From the NCBI GenBank assembly GCA_902729315.2, contig LR746264.1, forward strand, positions 4,162,378 through 4,226,377: a stretch of 64,000 nt of DNA, written 5' to 3'. Below, piece by piece: positions 36,501 through 48,825 of this stretch; the first letter of the stretch is position 1; every line of letters starts with the position of its first letter. The position numbers were made by a program, and so were the translations under genes. This DNA is from Spirodela intermedia (taxonomy: Eukaryota; Streptophyta; Magnoliopsida; Alismatales; Araceae). The notes under the pieces were generated by a model, which was not told where the DNA came from, ran no database searches, and saw only the letters and a list, made by a program, of their open reading frames with translations.

Positions 36501-39199
36501 GAAGTTTCATGATGGCAGCATTAGATGAGACTGATTGTCATTAGCACGGCTAGCTCTGCATTTGATGAGGCTTATTGTTATCTGTTACACATTTTGGAAG
36601 TTAAATCATCACAAGGTTTTCTCAACGTTTGATGAAGCCACTTGTCTAAACAAGTTGTGGTCTGATGCAACTACTTTAAACCTTTTTTTTCCTTTCAAAC
36701 TCTTGCCATTATATTCCCATGAGTATGAGGAGCATTGCATCAGTCACATTCGCTTAAAGTATTATGTTTTTAAAACTTTAGTATTTAATTTACCATGAAC
36801 TTGAGGGAAGTGGGGGTGATAAAATTGGTTATCCTCTCCTTCAATGCTGTCATTTTCCTCGTTTGTCTTCTCTCACTTACCCTTGCCTTCCAAGTTCTAT
36901 TGTAATACTTAAGTGGTTATTCTTGTATTCTTCTTCACAGATATTTAGTCATTTAATCATAACGAGTTGGAACACTGAGGAATGCAGTATCTTGTAGAAA
37001 AAACAGTTGCTATGTCTAGCAAACATTTTGTCTTTTGGAATTTACAGGGAAACCGAAGAAGTGCAGGTTTTACTATTGAAGAGAGGGAATCCTTTCAGAA
37101 GAACTTCTTGTCGAGAGGTTTTGTGGATACCTTCAGAAGCCAGCACCCTGGTGTTGTTGGTTATACGTATTGGGGTTATAGGCATGGAGGACGAAAGACA
37201 AATAAAGGTATTCCATTATACGATTTCCTTAGATTCTATTTCCTTCAATGACTAAGAAATCAAGATCAGGAGACTCTGGCGCATGTCCTGTCAAACCAGT
37301 GTCATATTTTCAAGCAACAGTTATGGACTAAAGCCCAATGCGAAGTCGCAAGTGTTACCTAGTTCTTTGACAGTTCTGATACCTGATGGGCAAAAGGATC
37401 TCCTTAGACATGTAGATAAGGTGTTAGAAAGGATGATTAGTCAGAACTAAGTTCGCTTGAGTTGCAATTGAATCTCATCTGACTTTACGTGATTTGACTC
37501 GATTATTAACGCGTATCTCCGTTTAATTATGAGTAACAAAAGTTGTGTGAAAGATTGTTCATATTTACGTGAAATTTTAAATCTTTCTGTGATTCTTGCT
37601 CGAGTTTCCCCAAACCTGAAACTTAAACGAATTCTATGCTACAGATAACCATCAATGATGCTTCTGTGGTTTCAACAATAGTTTTATTTCAACTTATTGC
37701 TTTGTGATCTGCATCAGATCTAAAAGTGGTCTTTAAGCATTAGGGTTGTGTTTGCTAAATTTAAACTTGAGCTCTCCATTATTATTCGTTTACTTGCCAT
37801 TAGTGTTGTAGTTTAATCCCTGTTCAATAGAAACATTTATCGTGAATTCTCGTATAAAATTGATTCTTAGATGAAGAATGCTAAAGGTTATTGGGCGTGG
37901 TAGCTGCTGATTTCAATTAATTTAAGATCAGCTCTAAAAACTTCCTAAACTTTGTTTAGGTAAATTGCTTTTGGAAGATCTTAGCACACCTATCATGCTC
38001 ATAACACTGTAGTGTGCGAAATGATTGACAAACAATGTGGAAGTTTATCAGCATTACTGATCAATTGCAAATTATTCCCGTTTTGACGTAGAACAAGGGA
38101 GGTTACCAGATTCTAGGCCTGCTTCAACGTTTATTTCTTTTTCCCCTGAAATTTTATATTTTTCCTTGAAACTGTCTCTTTAATGACAGATACTTGAGCT
38201 CCCTCGAGTTATGAGAGCTAGACTCCAACACGGATAAGAAATATTTTGGATGGAACTGTAAATCAGCTTGACGAACTGTCAGAATGGTTCTCGTGTTTAG
38301 GATAGGTTTGGTGGGTTAAAGTGAGCTTTCAGATTTTAATTATTTTTTTAGTATTAATCGATGGTCAGATAATGGGAATCTGTTCCATACTGCCTTTCTC
38401 TGCTTCACAGACTCAACTAGCACTCTTATGGTACCCGTTCTGGTGAATCAATGGATGTAGTTTTGCGTAAAATATGCAGTTAGACATTAAATATGAAATA
38501 TGAGAGGGTAATGGTGAAATAGGAGGTTCTGTATGATATGCCCAAGATGGTCACATTTCCTGGATAAGCCTGAAAGTTCAGGTGTTGTCCTACAATCAAG
38601 AGTGTTGAATTTTTTCTCTTCTTTCCTTGTTTCAAGCCATTGAATGTGTTGACAAAAACTTTGATCCGGGTGAATCACCGATGTTCCTGTTGTTTTTTTA
38701 CAGAACCTCCATTGTTTTTCGTCATTCCTCTTCACAGTGACATACATTTGAAGTAATTCAAATTTTAAATTTCTGATGCACTTTGCTTCAGATTAAAGTT
38801 CAGATTTACCTATGGAAACATATCTAGGCGCCATGAAAAGAAACCACAAAGAAAATTCTACCCATGATCTTACACGCAGATAATACATTTTAAATTAGTA
38901 GACCCTGATATTACGTTAGTTTTGATTTCGGGTAATAAAAACAATTTGCAAGTAGAAACAGCAAATCGTTAGAAGAAGACAGAATGGTCGTACCTTGATG
39001 TTCCTGTAATGGTAATGCTGAATTGAGCTTTGTATACAAACACCTTGGACAACTTCATCTGCCTTTGTTCTTGACAGGGTGGAGGCTTGACTACTTCCTT
39101 GTTTCGGAATCTATAGCCGGCAAGGTTCATGACTCCTACATCCTCCCAGATGTCGTCGGCAGTGATCACTGCCCCATAGGCCTCATTTTGAAGCTTTAG
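30584..39199 (+). CDS. ARP: AP endonuclease / redox protein (SAP domain + exonuclease III-type nuclease), 11 exons, 494 aa
   Basis: Cuts DNA at abasic sites in base-excision repair; the Arabidopsis relative ARP acts in plastids. Exons: 30584-30658, 30759-30856, 31012-31088, 31179-31445, 31567-31874, 31998-32108, 34340-34477, 34590-34637, 35102-35182, 37048-37207, 39078-39199. A SAP motif ([19 protein letters not shown]) occupies about residues 48-82. The nuclease domain follows from about 235, with [16 protein letters not shown] (E271), [14 protein letters not shown] (D387, N389), [20 protein letters not shown] and the terminal GSDHCP (D484, H485). All the catalytic positions expected for the family are present. 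Exon 5 ends in a GC donor (CAG|GCAAGT), forced by frame and by the conserved LQETKMQ-EKD join. Exon 4 uses either GC at 31446 or GT at 31452 (two residues longer). The frame stays open upstream of the ATG to 30449 with Arg-rich, acid-poor sequence, so an upstream transit-peptide exon is likely. Confidence 0.92.
32109..34339 (+). other. Intron 6 of the AP endonuclease gene
   Basis: 2.2 kb between IISR|GTATGC and ACAG|ATAAAGCC. The segment 32.56-33.3 kb has protein-like runs in one strand (e.g. [19 protein letters not shown], 33037-33243 open) broken by stops, suggesting a relic of an inserted element. The family was not identified. Confidence 0.5.
35183..37047 (+). other. Intron 9 of the AP endonuclease gene
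   Basis: 1.9-kb AT-rich intron between the exon ending IDIYNPA and the exon starting GNRRSAG. I see no gene or recognisable element in it. Confidence 0.7.
37208..39077 (+). other. Intron 10 of the AP endonuclease gene
   Basis: 1.9-kb intron between TNK and GWRLD, splitting the Gly codon after one base. A stretch near 37.40-37.45 kb (GAAAGGATGATTAGTCAGAA) resembles one in intron 6 (GGAAAGGATTAGTCAGAA, about 33.2 kb), possibly from one repeat family. Confidence 0.55.
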
Positions 39200-39832
39200 G
39201 CATTCGGCATTCTCGGTATGTGCAGGCTGTTGCTCATTTATTTTTTAATATTTTGACTTAATTTGGCTTCTAAAAAGGACTTCAAAACCCATTAAATTAT
39301 CAGTAATATAAAACTCTAATGACATAACCTTCACCCAATCTTGTAATCTGGGAGTTTATTTGATGTGGGTTTTATTGGGGTTTATCATTATGCAAAGGAC
39401 AGAACTGGAGGTCTGCTCCTGCCCAAAGTAGCCATGATCCTCTTTGTTAACCCGTTGACTTCTCTTCAGATAGTTACTTCAGGCCCGTCTAATGTGGGTA
39501 TAATTGTGCAGCAGCTTATTTTCTGTCGGCATCAGGAGCTACAGAGGTTTTACAGGGATGGAACAGTTGATGTGCGTCGCCCTTTCTGTATTCGCTTTTT
39601 GTTTTTGGAGTTGCTAAAGGTACAAGCGACTGGTTTTGCTGGGCCAGTTGGGTTGGAGGCAATGATTCCCTGATTGGGTAAGGGGACTTGGGCGGTGAAT
39701 TTAATGTCCCTATATAACTTATGCAAATGATTATGATTACATTTATTCGTTTTGCCTCTTGAAAACTGGGTTAAGTGCCTCCCTTCAGCTGTGGATTTTT
39801 TTGACTCAACCCTCTACATCTTTTTGATTGAT

Positions 39833-39833
39833 T

Positions 39834-39892
<59 letters not shown>
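39833..39892. repeat. (GA)n microsatellite, about 60 bp
   Basis: GA dinucleotides with one AA interruption near the start. Confidence 0.93.
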
Positions 39893-39893
<1 letters not shown>

Positions 39894-40319
39894 AATTGGT
39901 CTGATTAGTAAGCTCACCCATCTACATATTTGTTCTGACCCTCATTCTCCTGTTGGAGTGCATCCCACATTGCGTTAAGTAGAGACCCCTACCATTCATT
40001 GTTGTAAATATATGCTGAGAATTTGTCATCCTGATATTTGGCAATACATGCTAATCATATTGTTCCCTTTAATTTGCTCAAGTCTCTCATGAAAGGAAGA
40101 TTAATAAGGATAAAAATAGTCACTTAGTTATCATTAATTGCAATCATTAGTAGTTTTAGTCAACAACAAGGTTCTACATAAGTTTTAGATACCTCACATT
40201 GCTCGTCGTACAGGACACTATTCTTCTCCTCCCTCAATAGTCAACCTTGTGTAACACTCCTGCTTCTTAGTATGTGATGATACTAGGCTACTTTCCTACA
40301 AGTGTATGGTATCTGCTAA

Positions 40320-40342
40320 TATATATATATATATATATATAT
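40320..40342. repeat. (TA)n microsatellite
   Basis: TA repeat of about 23 bp. Confidence 0.9.
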
Positions 40343-40678
40343 TTGTGTGTAATCCACATCATAAAATGTAACAATATTTACATTTACTATTTAACGATGC
40401 AAACACATTCAAGAACCCAAACATGACATTCCAAATTGTCTTCTTATAGTGATTGACCATTTGATTTCCCCAATCAAGTAGTGTGCTTCTCCATGCAACA
40501 TGCTTCTTGTAGACATATAGAACTACTACATACTTATGGACAAGCACCTAAAGAATAGTTGAGGATGGTTATGTTAGAAACCTATCTAGGTTTGATTATA
40601 ACTCGATAGGTTGGAGTTTGAACTGATAAATATAATATTTAGGTTAATTTTTATAGTAATGATCCACCAAAGTATAAT

Positions 40679-41315
40679 TGTCACACCCCTCAACTGAAGG
40701 AGCAGGCCATGCGTTTATAGAGTAGCTTGTAGAAGGGAGCAATGCACACTCCATGGTGCTATGGTGTGACATGGCATGCATAGAACATGTGGCTAAGTGC
40801 AGCACAAGCAGATTTTTAATGTGGAATGAGGATCATGAGAACCCTGATGATGGCAGGATGTGGCAATAGCATAGTGCAACAACTTGAGTGCCTGCAAAGG
40901 CATGTGGCATAGAATGGGATGATGCAAACTACATGGGCACGTGCATGCTAGCACATGACTGGTGTGGGTGTGTAGAACACACCACATAATGGTGCAAGTG
41001 TGGTGGGGGTATGACACATGGTGAGCAAGGTGTCAAGCACAACATGTGAGGGAAGGGAAAGTGGTGATATGTGTATGTGTGGGGTGCCAATGAGGCATGC
41101 GAGTGCCAAACTACTACAAGGCAATGCAGCATCCATATGAGGTGAAGTGTTGTGTGACGCTTTGCTTGCCTCATTATCCCCTCCAACTACTATGGGTAGT
41201 GAGTGACATAGCTTGTTTCCTCTAATCTATGTATCCTCTTAGCATGAAGAAAGAAAGTCTTCTCTTTTGGGTTTGTTCTTCTCATAAAATCTCCATAGAG
41301 ATAGGTTGCTTGACA
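40679..41315. mobile_element. Candidate solo LTR (TGTCA...TGACA)
   Basis: The segment begins TGTCACACCCCTCAAC, a common type of plant LTR start, and a plausible end is TGACA at 41311-41315, giving a 5-bp terminal inverted repeat and a length of 637 bp. Its base composition (rich in CATG/GTGC words) differs sharply from the AT-rich surroundings. No clear flanking target-site duplication was seen. Confidence 0.3.
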
Positions 41316-42935
41316 TCAAAGAGATGGCTAAGGCCCTAAATGAGTGAGCATTTGGAGATAGTCGACAACTGACTGCATGACAATAATGTTCAGAGCAATA
41401 TTTTTCCTTTGCAAAGTATTCAAGTCATAACAAAAAAAATGACATGGAAAGTTGATAGTAAACATAGCTAAGGGGATCAAATGAATTGATAAATGAATTA
41501 AGATACCAAGAAGAAAGTTAAATGTGCTTTTGAATTGTCATGGGCACCTCAAGATCCCTACTAGGGTGGGAATTTTATTTCTATTAGACCATTCCATCTG
41601 TCAAAAAGCTATCAAAGCCTTGGAAGATATAGAGTATTGTAGGATCTTTCAATCTATAATAATGTAGATCATATTCTCAATATTATCCAGTGTTCAACAC
41701 ATCTATTACATGGATATTCCTCATTCATGAAAACGATTTCATGGGGTATTCACACGTGAATTTTGATAAATTATTTAATCAAAATATACAGATTTTGTTG
41801 CCATGTTGCATGGCTGTAAGGTTGTTATTATTAGAAAGGCCAAGAATGCTAAGAAAGAAACTTGGCAAATGACTAATTTGATATTTATCTTGAAACTAAT
41901 TTCAACTCAACTCCTCCCCTTCCTGCTCTACTCATAAGGATTGATCATAGAATTACTAGAATTATGTAATGTCCCACACTACTATAATTATTACGATATT
42001 AAGTACTAGATGTATGTAACCTCAAGCTCATGTCTCCCATGACTCATTACAATATTAATTATGAGGGGATGAATCTCTTTTTCGGTCCACTTTAGATCTT
42101 AGCTTAATTCTTTTGTAGTATATAGCTAATTCACAACATTAACTAGTCATCTAATAGTCGATGACCTTGTAGGAGAGAGAATCTTTTCATATAATTTACA
42201 CACCAACATACTACTATCATTTTGCAAAGTTCATCATGTGAAATAAACTCTTGATGTCTTTAGTGACATAATGACAAATTAATACAGGAAAGCATGGATT
42301 TGTTGAACATTGAAAGGGAGAGATGTGACTCCACTAGTAATAGTAATAGAAGTAAAAACTTTGTTTGACTTTGTTGGAATCTAGTTCTACTAATTATAAA
42401 AAAATAAATTTGAACTAACCTAGATGAGAAGATCATTGAATGCTTCAAAGAAATTAATTCAAATGAACATAATATAGTATATAATAGCTCGTTTACCATG
42501 TATACTCGTTGGAATATTGATTCTACTATTGAATACATAATGATTTTATTAATTGAGATAAACATTTTAATTAGTGGACATGTTTCCTAAAAGTTAATTA
42601 AAATTAATTTTACAAACTTTAATTAACTGTACATGGCATGTAGTTCGAAATGTTGATTATGCTGTCAAATTTATAGTATTTTATCGATCATTGATTAAAT
42701 ATTATAATCCGTTTGCTGATGGTAAAAATATTATTATGGGATGCATAAATTTACCTACAGTGAGGTGCTTTCCGGGAAGTTGTTTCTGGTGAAACCTAGA
42801 ATGAGTTTTGAGAATGCATTCTAAAGGTTCTGTGGGAATTTCTAGAGGGGATTCCTTTTCAAAATTTTGCGGGGAGCTTTTGCAAGCCCTAACTAGCATC
42901 AGTGGGGTTCTGGAGGTGATCGCCTGCTTCCAGCC

Positions 42936-45900
42936 ATGGTCATGGAGGATGATCTCCAAGCCGGCGACGGCACACTGGCGCCGGCGTCGTCGATAACGGC
43001 ACCTCCCATCGCCCCCATTCCGCTTCCACCTCCAATGCTCGCCGCCATTCCCAGGCCGCCAGCCGCTCGTCATGGCTCTGTCGATGGCTCTGAGTCCGAC
43101 AGGGAGGGGTCTGCCCCGCCGCATTCCTCCGCCGCTGCACCTGACGAGTACGAGGTCTCTGAGGAGAGCAGAATCGTTCGAGAGAGGCAGGAGAAGGTAC
43201 GCCAGGAGTTGCTGCTGAAGCGGAAGGCCTATGCCATGGCTGTCCCCACCAAGCCGGAAGCTGTTCGCGCCCGCCTCCGTCGCCTAGGAGAACCCGTCAC
43301 CTTGTTCGGGGAGAGGGATATGGAGAGAAGGGACCGGCTTCGGGCAATTATGGTCCGGCTTGATGCGGAGGGGGAGCTAGAGAGGCTACTTAAGGCCCAT
43401 GATGATGAGGAACAGGCCGCTGCGGCCGCCGCCTCGGAGGGTGTCGAGGGCGAGGAAGGTCCGATTAAGTACCCATTTTTCACCGTGGGTTCTAAAGAAC
43501 TCCTGGATGCGAGGGTTGACATCGCGAAGTACTCACTGGCACGGGCTGGAGCTCGTCTAGAGAGGGCGAGGAGGAGAAGGGAAGACCCCGACGAGGACCC
43601 GGATGCCGAATCTGAGATGGTGTTGCAACAAGCAGGGGGTTTCTCTCTCGATTGCAGTGAGCTTGGGGATGACCGGCCACTGACGGGGTGCTCATTCTCA
43701 AACGATGGCTCACTACTCGCGACCAGGTACTTTTTCGGGCTTTCTTTTGCTTATTGTTTCACTATAATTTCCCCCTGTTGAATATGATTCTAGAGTTCCT
43801 TGCACGCAGTACTTTTAAGTGACCTTTTGGGATGGACATTATCCGATTCCTCGTCATGTTGACTCCCAGAATCTCAATGCGGGCGATCTGATATATATTT
43901 TTTAAAATTTCAGCTGCTTTAAGACAGTGCCTGTCAGTATGGAGGACAGCAAAACTATCACCTCTTAGTCATCCATTATTATCTCTTACATGTTGGTCTT
44001 CTCTGTAGACCTTTATTTATTCTTTTCAACCCTCAGATGGATCCTTGCCGACTGTCATCATCATTTTTATCCAAATGATATGCTAATTGGCGCCTTGTTT
44101 TTGCAGTTTCACGCAATTTTATTTCAATTGCATTTTGAATGCAAAATATTAGGATAATTTGGAAACCTTATTTGGGAATTTTCTTGGGCATAAATTGTGT
44201 GAGTCAGCCCCATATGCAGTGCTCCATTGCTTATAGTTTAATAAAAAGGAGATGGAGTCCCTAACATCGAAACCTTAGTTACGATTTACGGTTCATTTCG
44301 AAGCTTTTGAAATAATTTAGTCAAGATTACCTAGTAACTGTCTAAGTTCTCATATAATTTTGCTTGTGCAAAAAGTACCAGAAGAAGAGTGGAACTTTGA
44401 AGTCGTAACAGTCTGACGATAATTTTTGAGGTTATTATGAAGACATTGGTGAGCAAGCTGAGTAAAGTGATTAGTTCACCATCCCAAACCTATCAGCATT
44501 TGTCAACGTAATTTTTATTCTGAGCCTGTTTTCAGTAGGACATGAAGCTATTCTGCTCCCCAAGACACATGCTTAAGCTGGATTTTGAAACGGGATATGA
44601 TAGAGTGACATGGAGTTTCACTACTAGAACCCTAATCCACACTCGTAAATACCTCGATAGTTTACTTGGCTTTCTGCAGAAAAAAATTCTTTCCTTCTAA
44701 ATAAAGAACTTGTCTATTCTTTGCGTTGATAAGGAGCCTTGGACAAGGATCCTATGTCCCCATTTTGGTTCCTGTTAGTGAACTCTATGTGGAATAAAGT
44801 TGGTTGAAGTTGAACTGTGAATTTTATTCTGGAGATCGTTCAAGTGTTACTCTAATATCCTGTGGCTTTGCTGACAACACCTTGTCTGCGCTAGTCAAGA
44901 AATAGGAAATCATGATTAGTTGGAATTGATGGTTGTTTGAATACTAAAGGCCAGGCCAAAAGAACAACTTGATGGGTGCGAATGGTCACATTTTAGGATC
45001 GACTTGACTTACTACTAACTGAGATTGGAAATGGTTGAGTCTGCTTGAAGGTTGGGGAGCTTCAGCATAGTGCTTTTCTTGTATTTCGTTCTGAGTTGAG
45101 GGTTATATCCCCTTCTAGATGTCCTGTGGGTGATTTTCTCTAACCATTCCACCTCTACCATTCTCTGCCTCCGGCAGAACAACACACACATGCACACGCA
45201 AAAAAGCTGCTTCGCCCTCCCACTATGCACCATATGATTCTGTGTTCGCTGTCTTGTGTTCACTGTCTTTTACACACCACAGGAAAAAATCCAATGGCAT
45301 TAGGCATGAAATGCTAATCATGTGAAATACAACTATTCGTTTCTACTTTCCTTTGTTCACTCAGAAAGTGAGACTATATCACCTTCTATAGAAAGCAAAT
45401 AACGCTTCAGTGATGGATGGTAACTATTCATAATAATCGGGAACTTAAAGAACTTAAAATGTTCGGTGACAACTGAGCAGATGATAAACTCTCACATTCT
45501 AGGTTCACTTATATGCATTGGACGACCTCTAAGGCATTGGATAAGTTACACTTATGAGTACACAAGCAGCTGTCTCATAGGAGGTACCTTTATGCAAAAA
45601 ATATCAGGTTATTTTTGCCCTATTACAGATGCTTAAAAAGCTACCAGTACTTGATGCAGTTAGCTTGTAGCTTTTAACAATGCTGCTATGGTAGGAGTCA
45701 TAATAGTGTGAAGGCATTTAACATGGAGAGCGAATTAAGCATCATCGCAACTTTGATTCCGCTATTGAAATTAAGATCTTTTTAAGATCGACTGGGGAAA
45801 TTAACTATGGTTTGCTTTGAAAGTACCAGACAATTGTTTACAATAATGACCCCGCCTTTAGAACATTGGTAGTTACTCTCTGTAATTCTTTGCTTTTTTC

Positions 45901-48825
45901 TCCGTTGGCATTCTGTTTCTGGTGAGGAACTAGCAGAAGAACAGACTGTCTAATGAATAGTGTCTCTTTCCAAATGAAATATGAAAACTGTTTCTGGAAT
46001 AGTGTCTCATGAATTTTTTCATGAGTTGTTGTTTGGGGTTTAACTAAAAATGCATTTATGGGAGATCTAACAACTTGTGTTTAGTGGAAGGACGATGTTA
46101 TACTTAGAGAATATGAGCAAGGGGCTTGGGATTTTTTGCATTGGAAAAGAAAATTGTTTCCTTTTATCTCCTCGATCTATTCATTTTGTTGTAAAATTTT
46201 GACATGATATTATTAAAATATTGAAAGATGCATCTTTTCATCATCCAGGATCTATAGCACATCATTATAATGCTAAGATGCATCATTCACATCATTATGC
46301 AGTGTTAATATAATACCATGGCACCTGGTTTCTAACCCAGATGGTATGCGAAAGTTAAATTTATGTTGGTCCCACATCAATGGAAATGAAAACATTTCGG
46401 AAAAATAGCTATTCACTTGTCCAGAATACATTACCTTACTGGACCAATTGCTTTTGGGATATATTCACTGGGCAGCACTTCATGTGGGGAAGTATAGGAC
46501 TACTGGAGGTGTTCCTTTTCGTGAAATTGCAGGGCTCTCTGCTTACTGTTGTCTCCTTGGCTATGTTTTAGTGATAAATGTTGTAGAGAGTAAGTATGCT
46601 GTCAGATAAAGTGGTACCATGAAGAGGCACCCCTATATTGCTTCGAAGGAACAAAAAATACCCAACAGTCTCATGGTCGTATGAACCCCTGGGCTGCCGT
46701 TCTTGAAGAATTTGGTTCATGTATGAGCTTTGTGGACTGATAGAATGCCCAAAGAACTGGCCAACTGTTCACTGATTACTTCGAAGGCCTTAATAACCAT
46801 GCATATTAGACATGTGGAGCCGGGGTGAAGAGTGTTTCAGAGGACGGTGCATTACGTGCAATTAGACATTAATCAGCTGTTTAAAGAGAAAGGGTGACAA
46901 ACGACAGTTTGAAACTTGGCCACCATCGTTACCTATTTACATGTAGTACAAATGAAGTATAATGTGGGCCTAATGGGCTTGTATACTGAACCACTCACAA
47001 AACAGTAGTAGGCCTATTTCAATGGACCTTCTAAGAATTGCCTTTGCCATAATTGGGAATAATAAAATGGAGCTGTTTTCTTTTTCCCATGATGGTGCAT
47101 ACTGACTGACATCATTTTCCCGCAACTATGCGTAGCTGGGTCATTTTTAGTCAAATGATTTTAGAATTATTAAAACTGACCCCCTTAAAACTTTTGATTA
47201 TTTTCCTGAATGACAACCATCAGATCACCTTCCTAGACTGATCTTTACGTTTGACCAAATTCATTTGAAGAGTCATCAGCCCTTGTTGGATTGGTAGTTA
47301 GTTTCCCTTTTTTTAATAATTCGTTTGATGTTAAACTGATTGGCTTGTATGTGTCTATGATGAGGCGAGATTCATGCTGATACACGGAAACAATCATTTC
47401 AATTTCAAAATTGCCCTGATGGGCTTTGAATGTGCTGTAATAACATTTTTCTGCCTTGACATGTGTGGTGAAGAGGCAACCCAGCCATTAACTTTGAATG
47501 TGCTGTAATAACATTCAAAATTCGATTTTTTAAAAAGCTGGATCGTTACCCCCCTATGTCCCCCTCGGGGGGAGGAGCTATTTCTTTTAAAAACTAAGAG
47601 AAAGAGTGACAGTTCAATCAATCTTTCTTGGGCGAAACAGAGGCGTTTATTACTTTTACTGAGAAAAAACACCTCAGTTTCAGTTGATAGTGTTATGTTA
47701 TATAGGAAAACCTTCACTTCACAGTGCATCATAAAGCATGTTCTTTATTGCATCTATTATTATTGCAGTTCATGGAGTGGGATTACAAAAATATGGAGTA
47801 TGCCTCATGTGAGAAAAGTTTCTACTCTAAAAGGCCACACAGACCGTGCCACTGATGTGGTTTTCTCTCCCGTCGACAACTGCTTGGCGACTGCATCTGC
47901 AGACAGAACCGCCAAGCTTTGGTCCACTGATGGATCGCTGCTGAGGTCATTTGATGGGCATACAGATCGCCTCTGCCGCATTGCCTTCCACCCATCTGGA
48001 AAGTATCTGGCAACTGCAAGCTTTGACAAGTCCTGGAGGCTGTGGGATATAAACACTGGGGTTGAGTTGCTTTACCAAGAAGGTCACAGCCGACGGCTCT
48101 ACGGGATTTGCTTCCATCCTGATGGATCATTGGCCGCCTCCTGTGGCCTTGACGCCCTTGCGCGTGTGTGGGATCTCCGGACTGGGAGGAGTATCTTTGC
48201 TTTGCAGGGTCACGTAAAGGAGGTGAGTGAGGCTCAAGACAGCCTGCATCACTCCAGAGCTTTCCACTTCCCTTCACTTGTACACCGAGCTCTGTGGTTC
48301 CTGCTTCCCTTCATCTCTGAGATCCTGGATTCTATTTCAGGTCCTTGGAATCTGCTTCTCTCCAAATGGGTACCATTTAGCTACGGCTGGCGAGGACAAC
48401 ACATGCCGCATATGGGACTTGAGGAAGAAGAAGTGTATCTATGTCATACCCGCCCATGCTTGCATTATTTCTCAGGTGAAGTTCGAACCTCAAGAAGGAT
48501 ACTTTCTGGCGACTGCTTCGTATGATACAAAAGCCATGGTGTGGTCGGCGAGGGATTTCAAGCCTGTCAAGACGCTGATTGGACATGAAGGGAGAGTGAC
48601 TGATCTGGATATCACCGGAGGTAACTCTCAACTCATCATCTAGCTTCTCCTCTCCCTACCTGTCTGCACATCACAGGTTCGCCATTAAAAACGCCTCCTC
48701 TACCATCGTTTTACTCTGCAGATGGCCAGACAATAGCCACCGTTGGGCATGACAAGACCATTAAGATATGGGCATGCAAGAGTGAGAACAGTGCTATGGA
48801 TGTTGATGATGACCCTCCATCTTGA
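42936..48825 (+). CDS. LIS: U4/U6 snRNP PRP4-like WD40 protein (LACHESIS ortholog), 4 exons, 542 aa
   Basis: A core component of the U4/U6 di-snRNP, needed for pre-mRNA splicing in the nucleus; the Arabidopsis relative LACHESIS restricts gametic cell fate. Exons: 42936-43726, 47769-48222, 48341-48620, 48722-48825, with GT-AG introns and matching phases. The start could be the ATG at 42936 or at 42942. Residues 1-65 are a Pro/Ala-rich, low-complexity tail. The PRP4-specific motif covers about 70-135 (VPTKPEAVRARLRRLGEPVT, LFGERDMERRDRLR). From about 250 to 535 there are seven WD40 blades with conserved ends such as LATASADRTAKLW, LATASFDKSWRLWD, AASCGLDALARVWDL, LATAGEDNTCRIWDL and ATVGHDKTIKIW. 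The length fits the family (Arabidopsis about 554). Intron 1 is 4.0 kb. Exon 1 is GC-rich and later exons are less so, a 5'-3' GC gradient. The gene looks intact. Confidence 0.94.
43727..47768 (+). other. Large intron 1 of the PRP4 gene
   Basis: 4.0-kb intron between LLAT and SWSGITKIW, splitting a Ser codon (AG|T). It contains a near-identical 24-bp repeat (core TTTGAATGTGCTGTAATAAC) at about 47424 and 47492, 68 bp apart. No gene is seen in it. Confidence 0.7.

Larger units (their letters stand above)
39200..42935. other. Intergenic region between ARP and PRP4
   Basis: About 3.7 kb: the ARP 3' region, a long (GA)n tract, a (TA)n tract, a CATG-rich candidate LTR and then AT-rich DNA up to the PRP4 promoter. 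No gene is supported. Confidence 0.65.

Noticed and set aside
40793-41186. His/Cys/Thr-rich minus-strand ORFs (HTHTSHVLACTCPC...)
   Set aside because: Products of CATG/GTGC-rich repeat DNA; several overlapping frames are open and there is no conserved domain.
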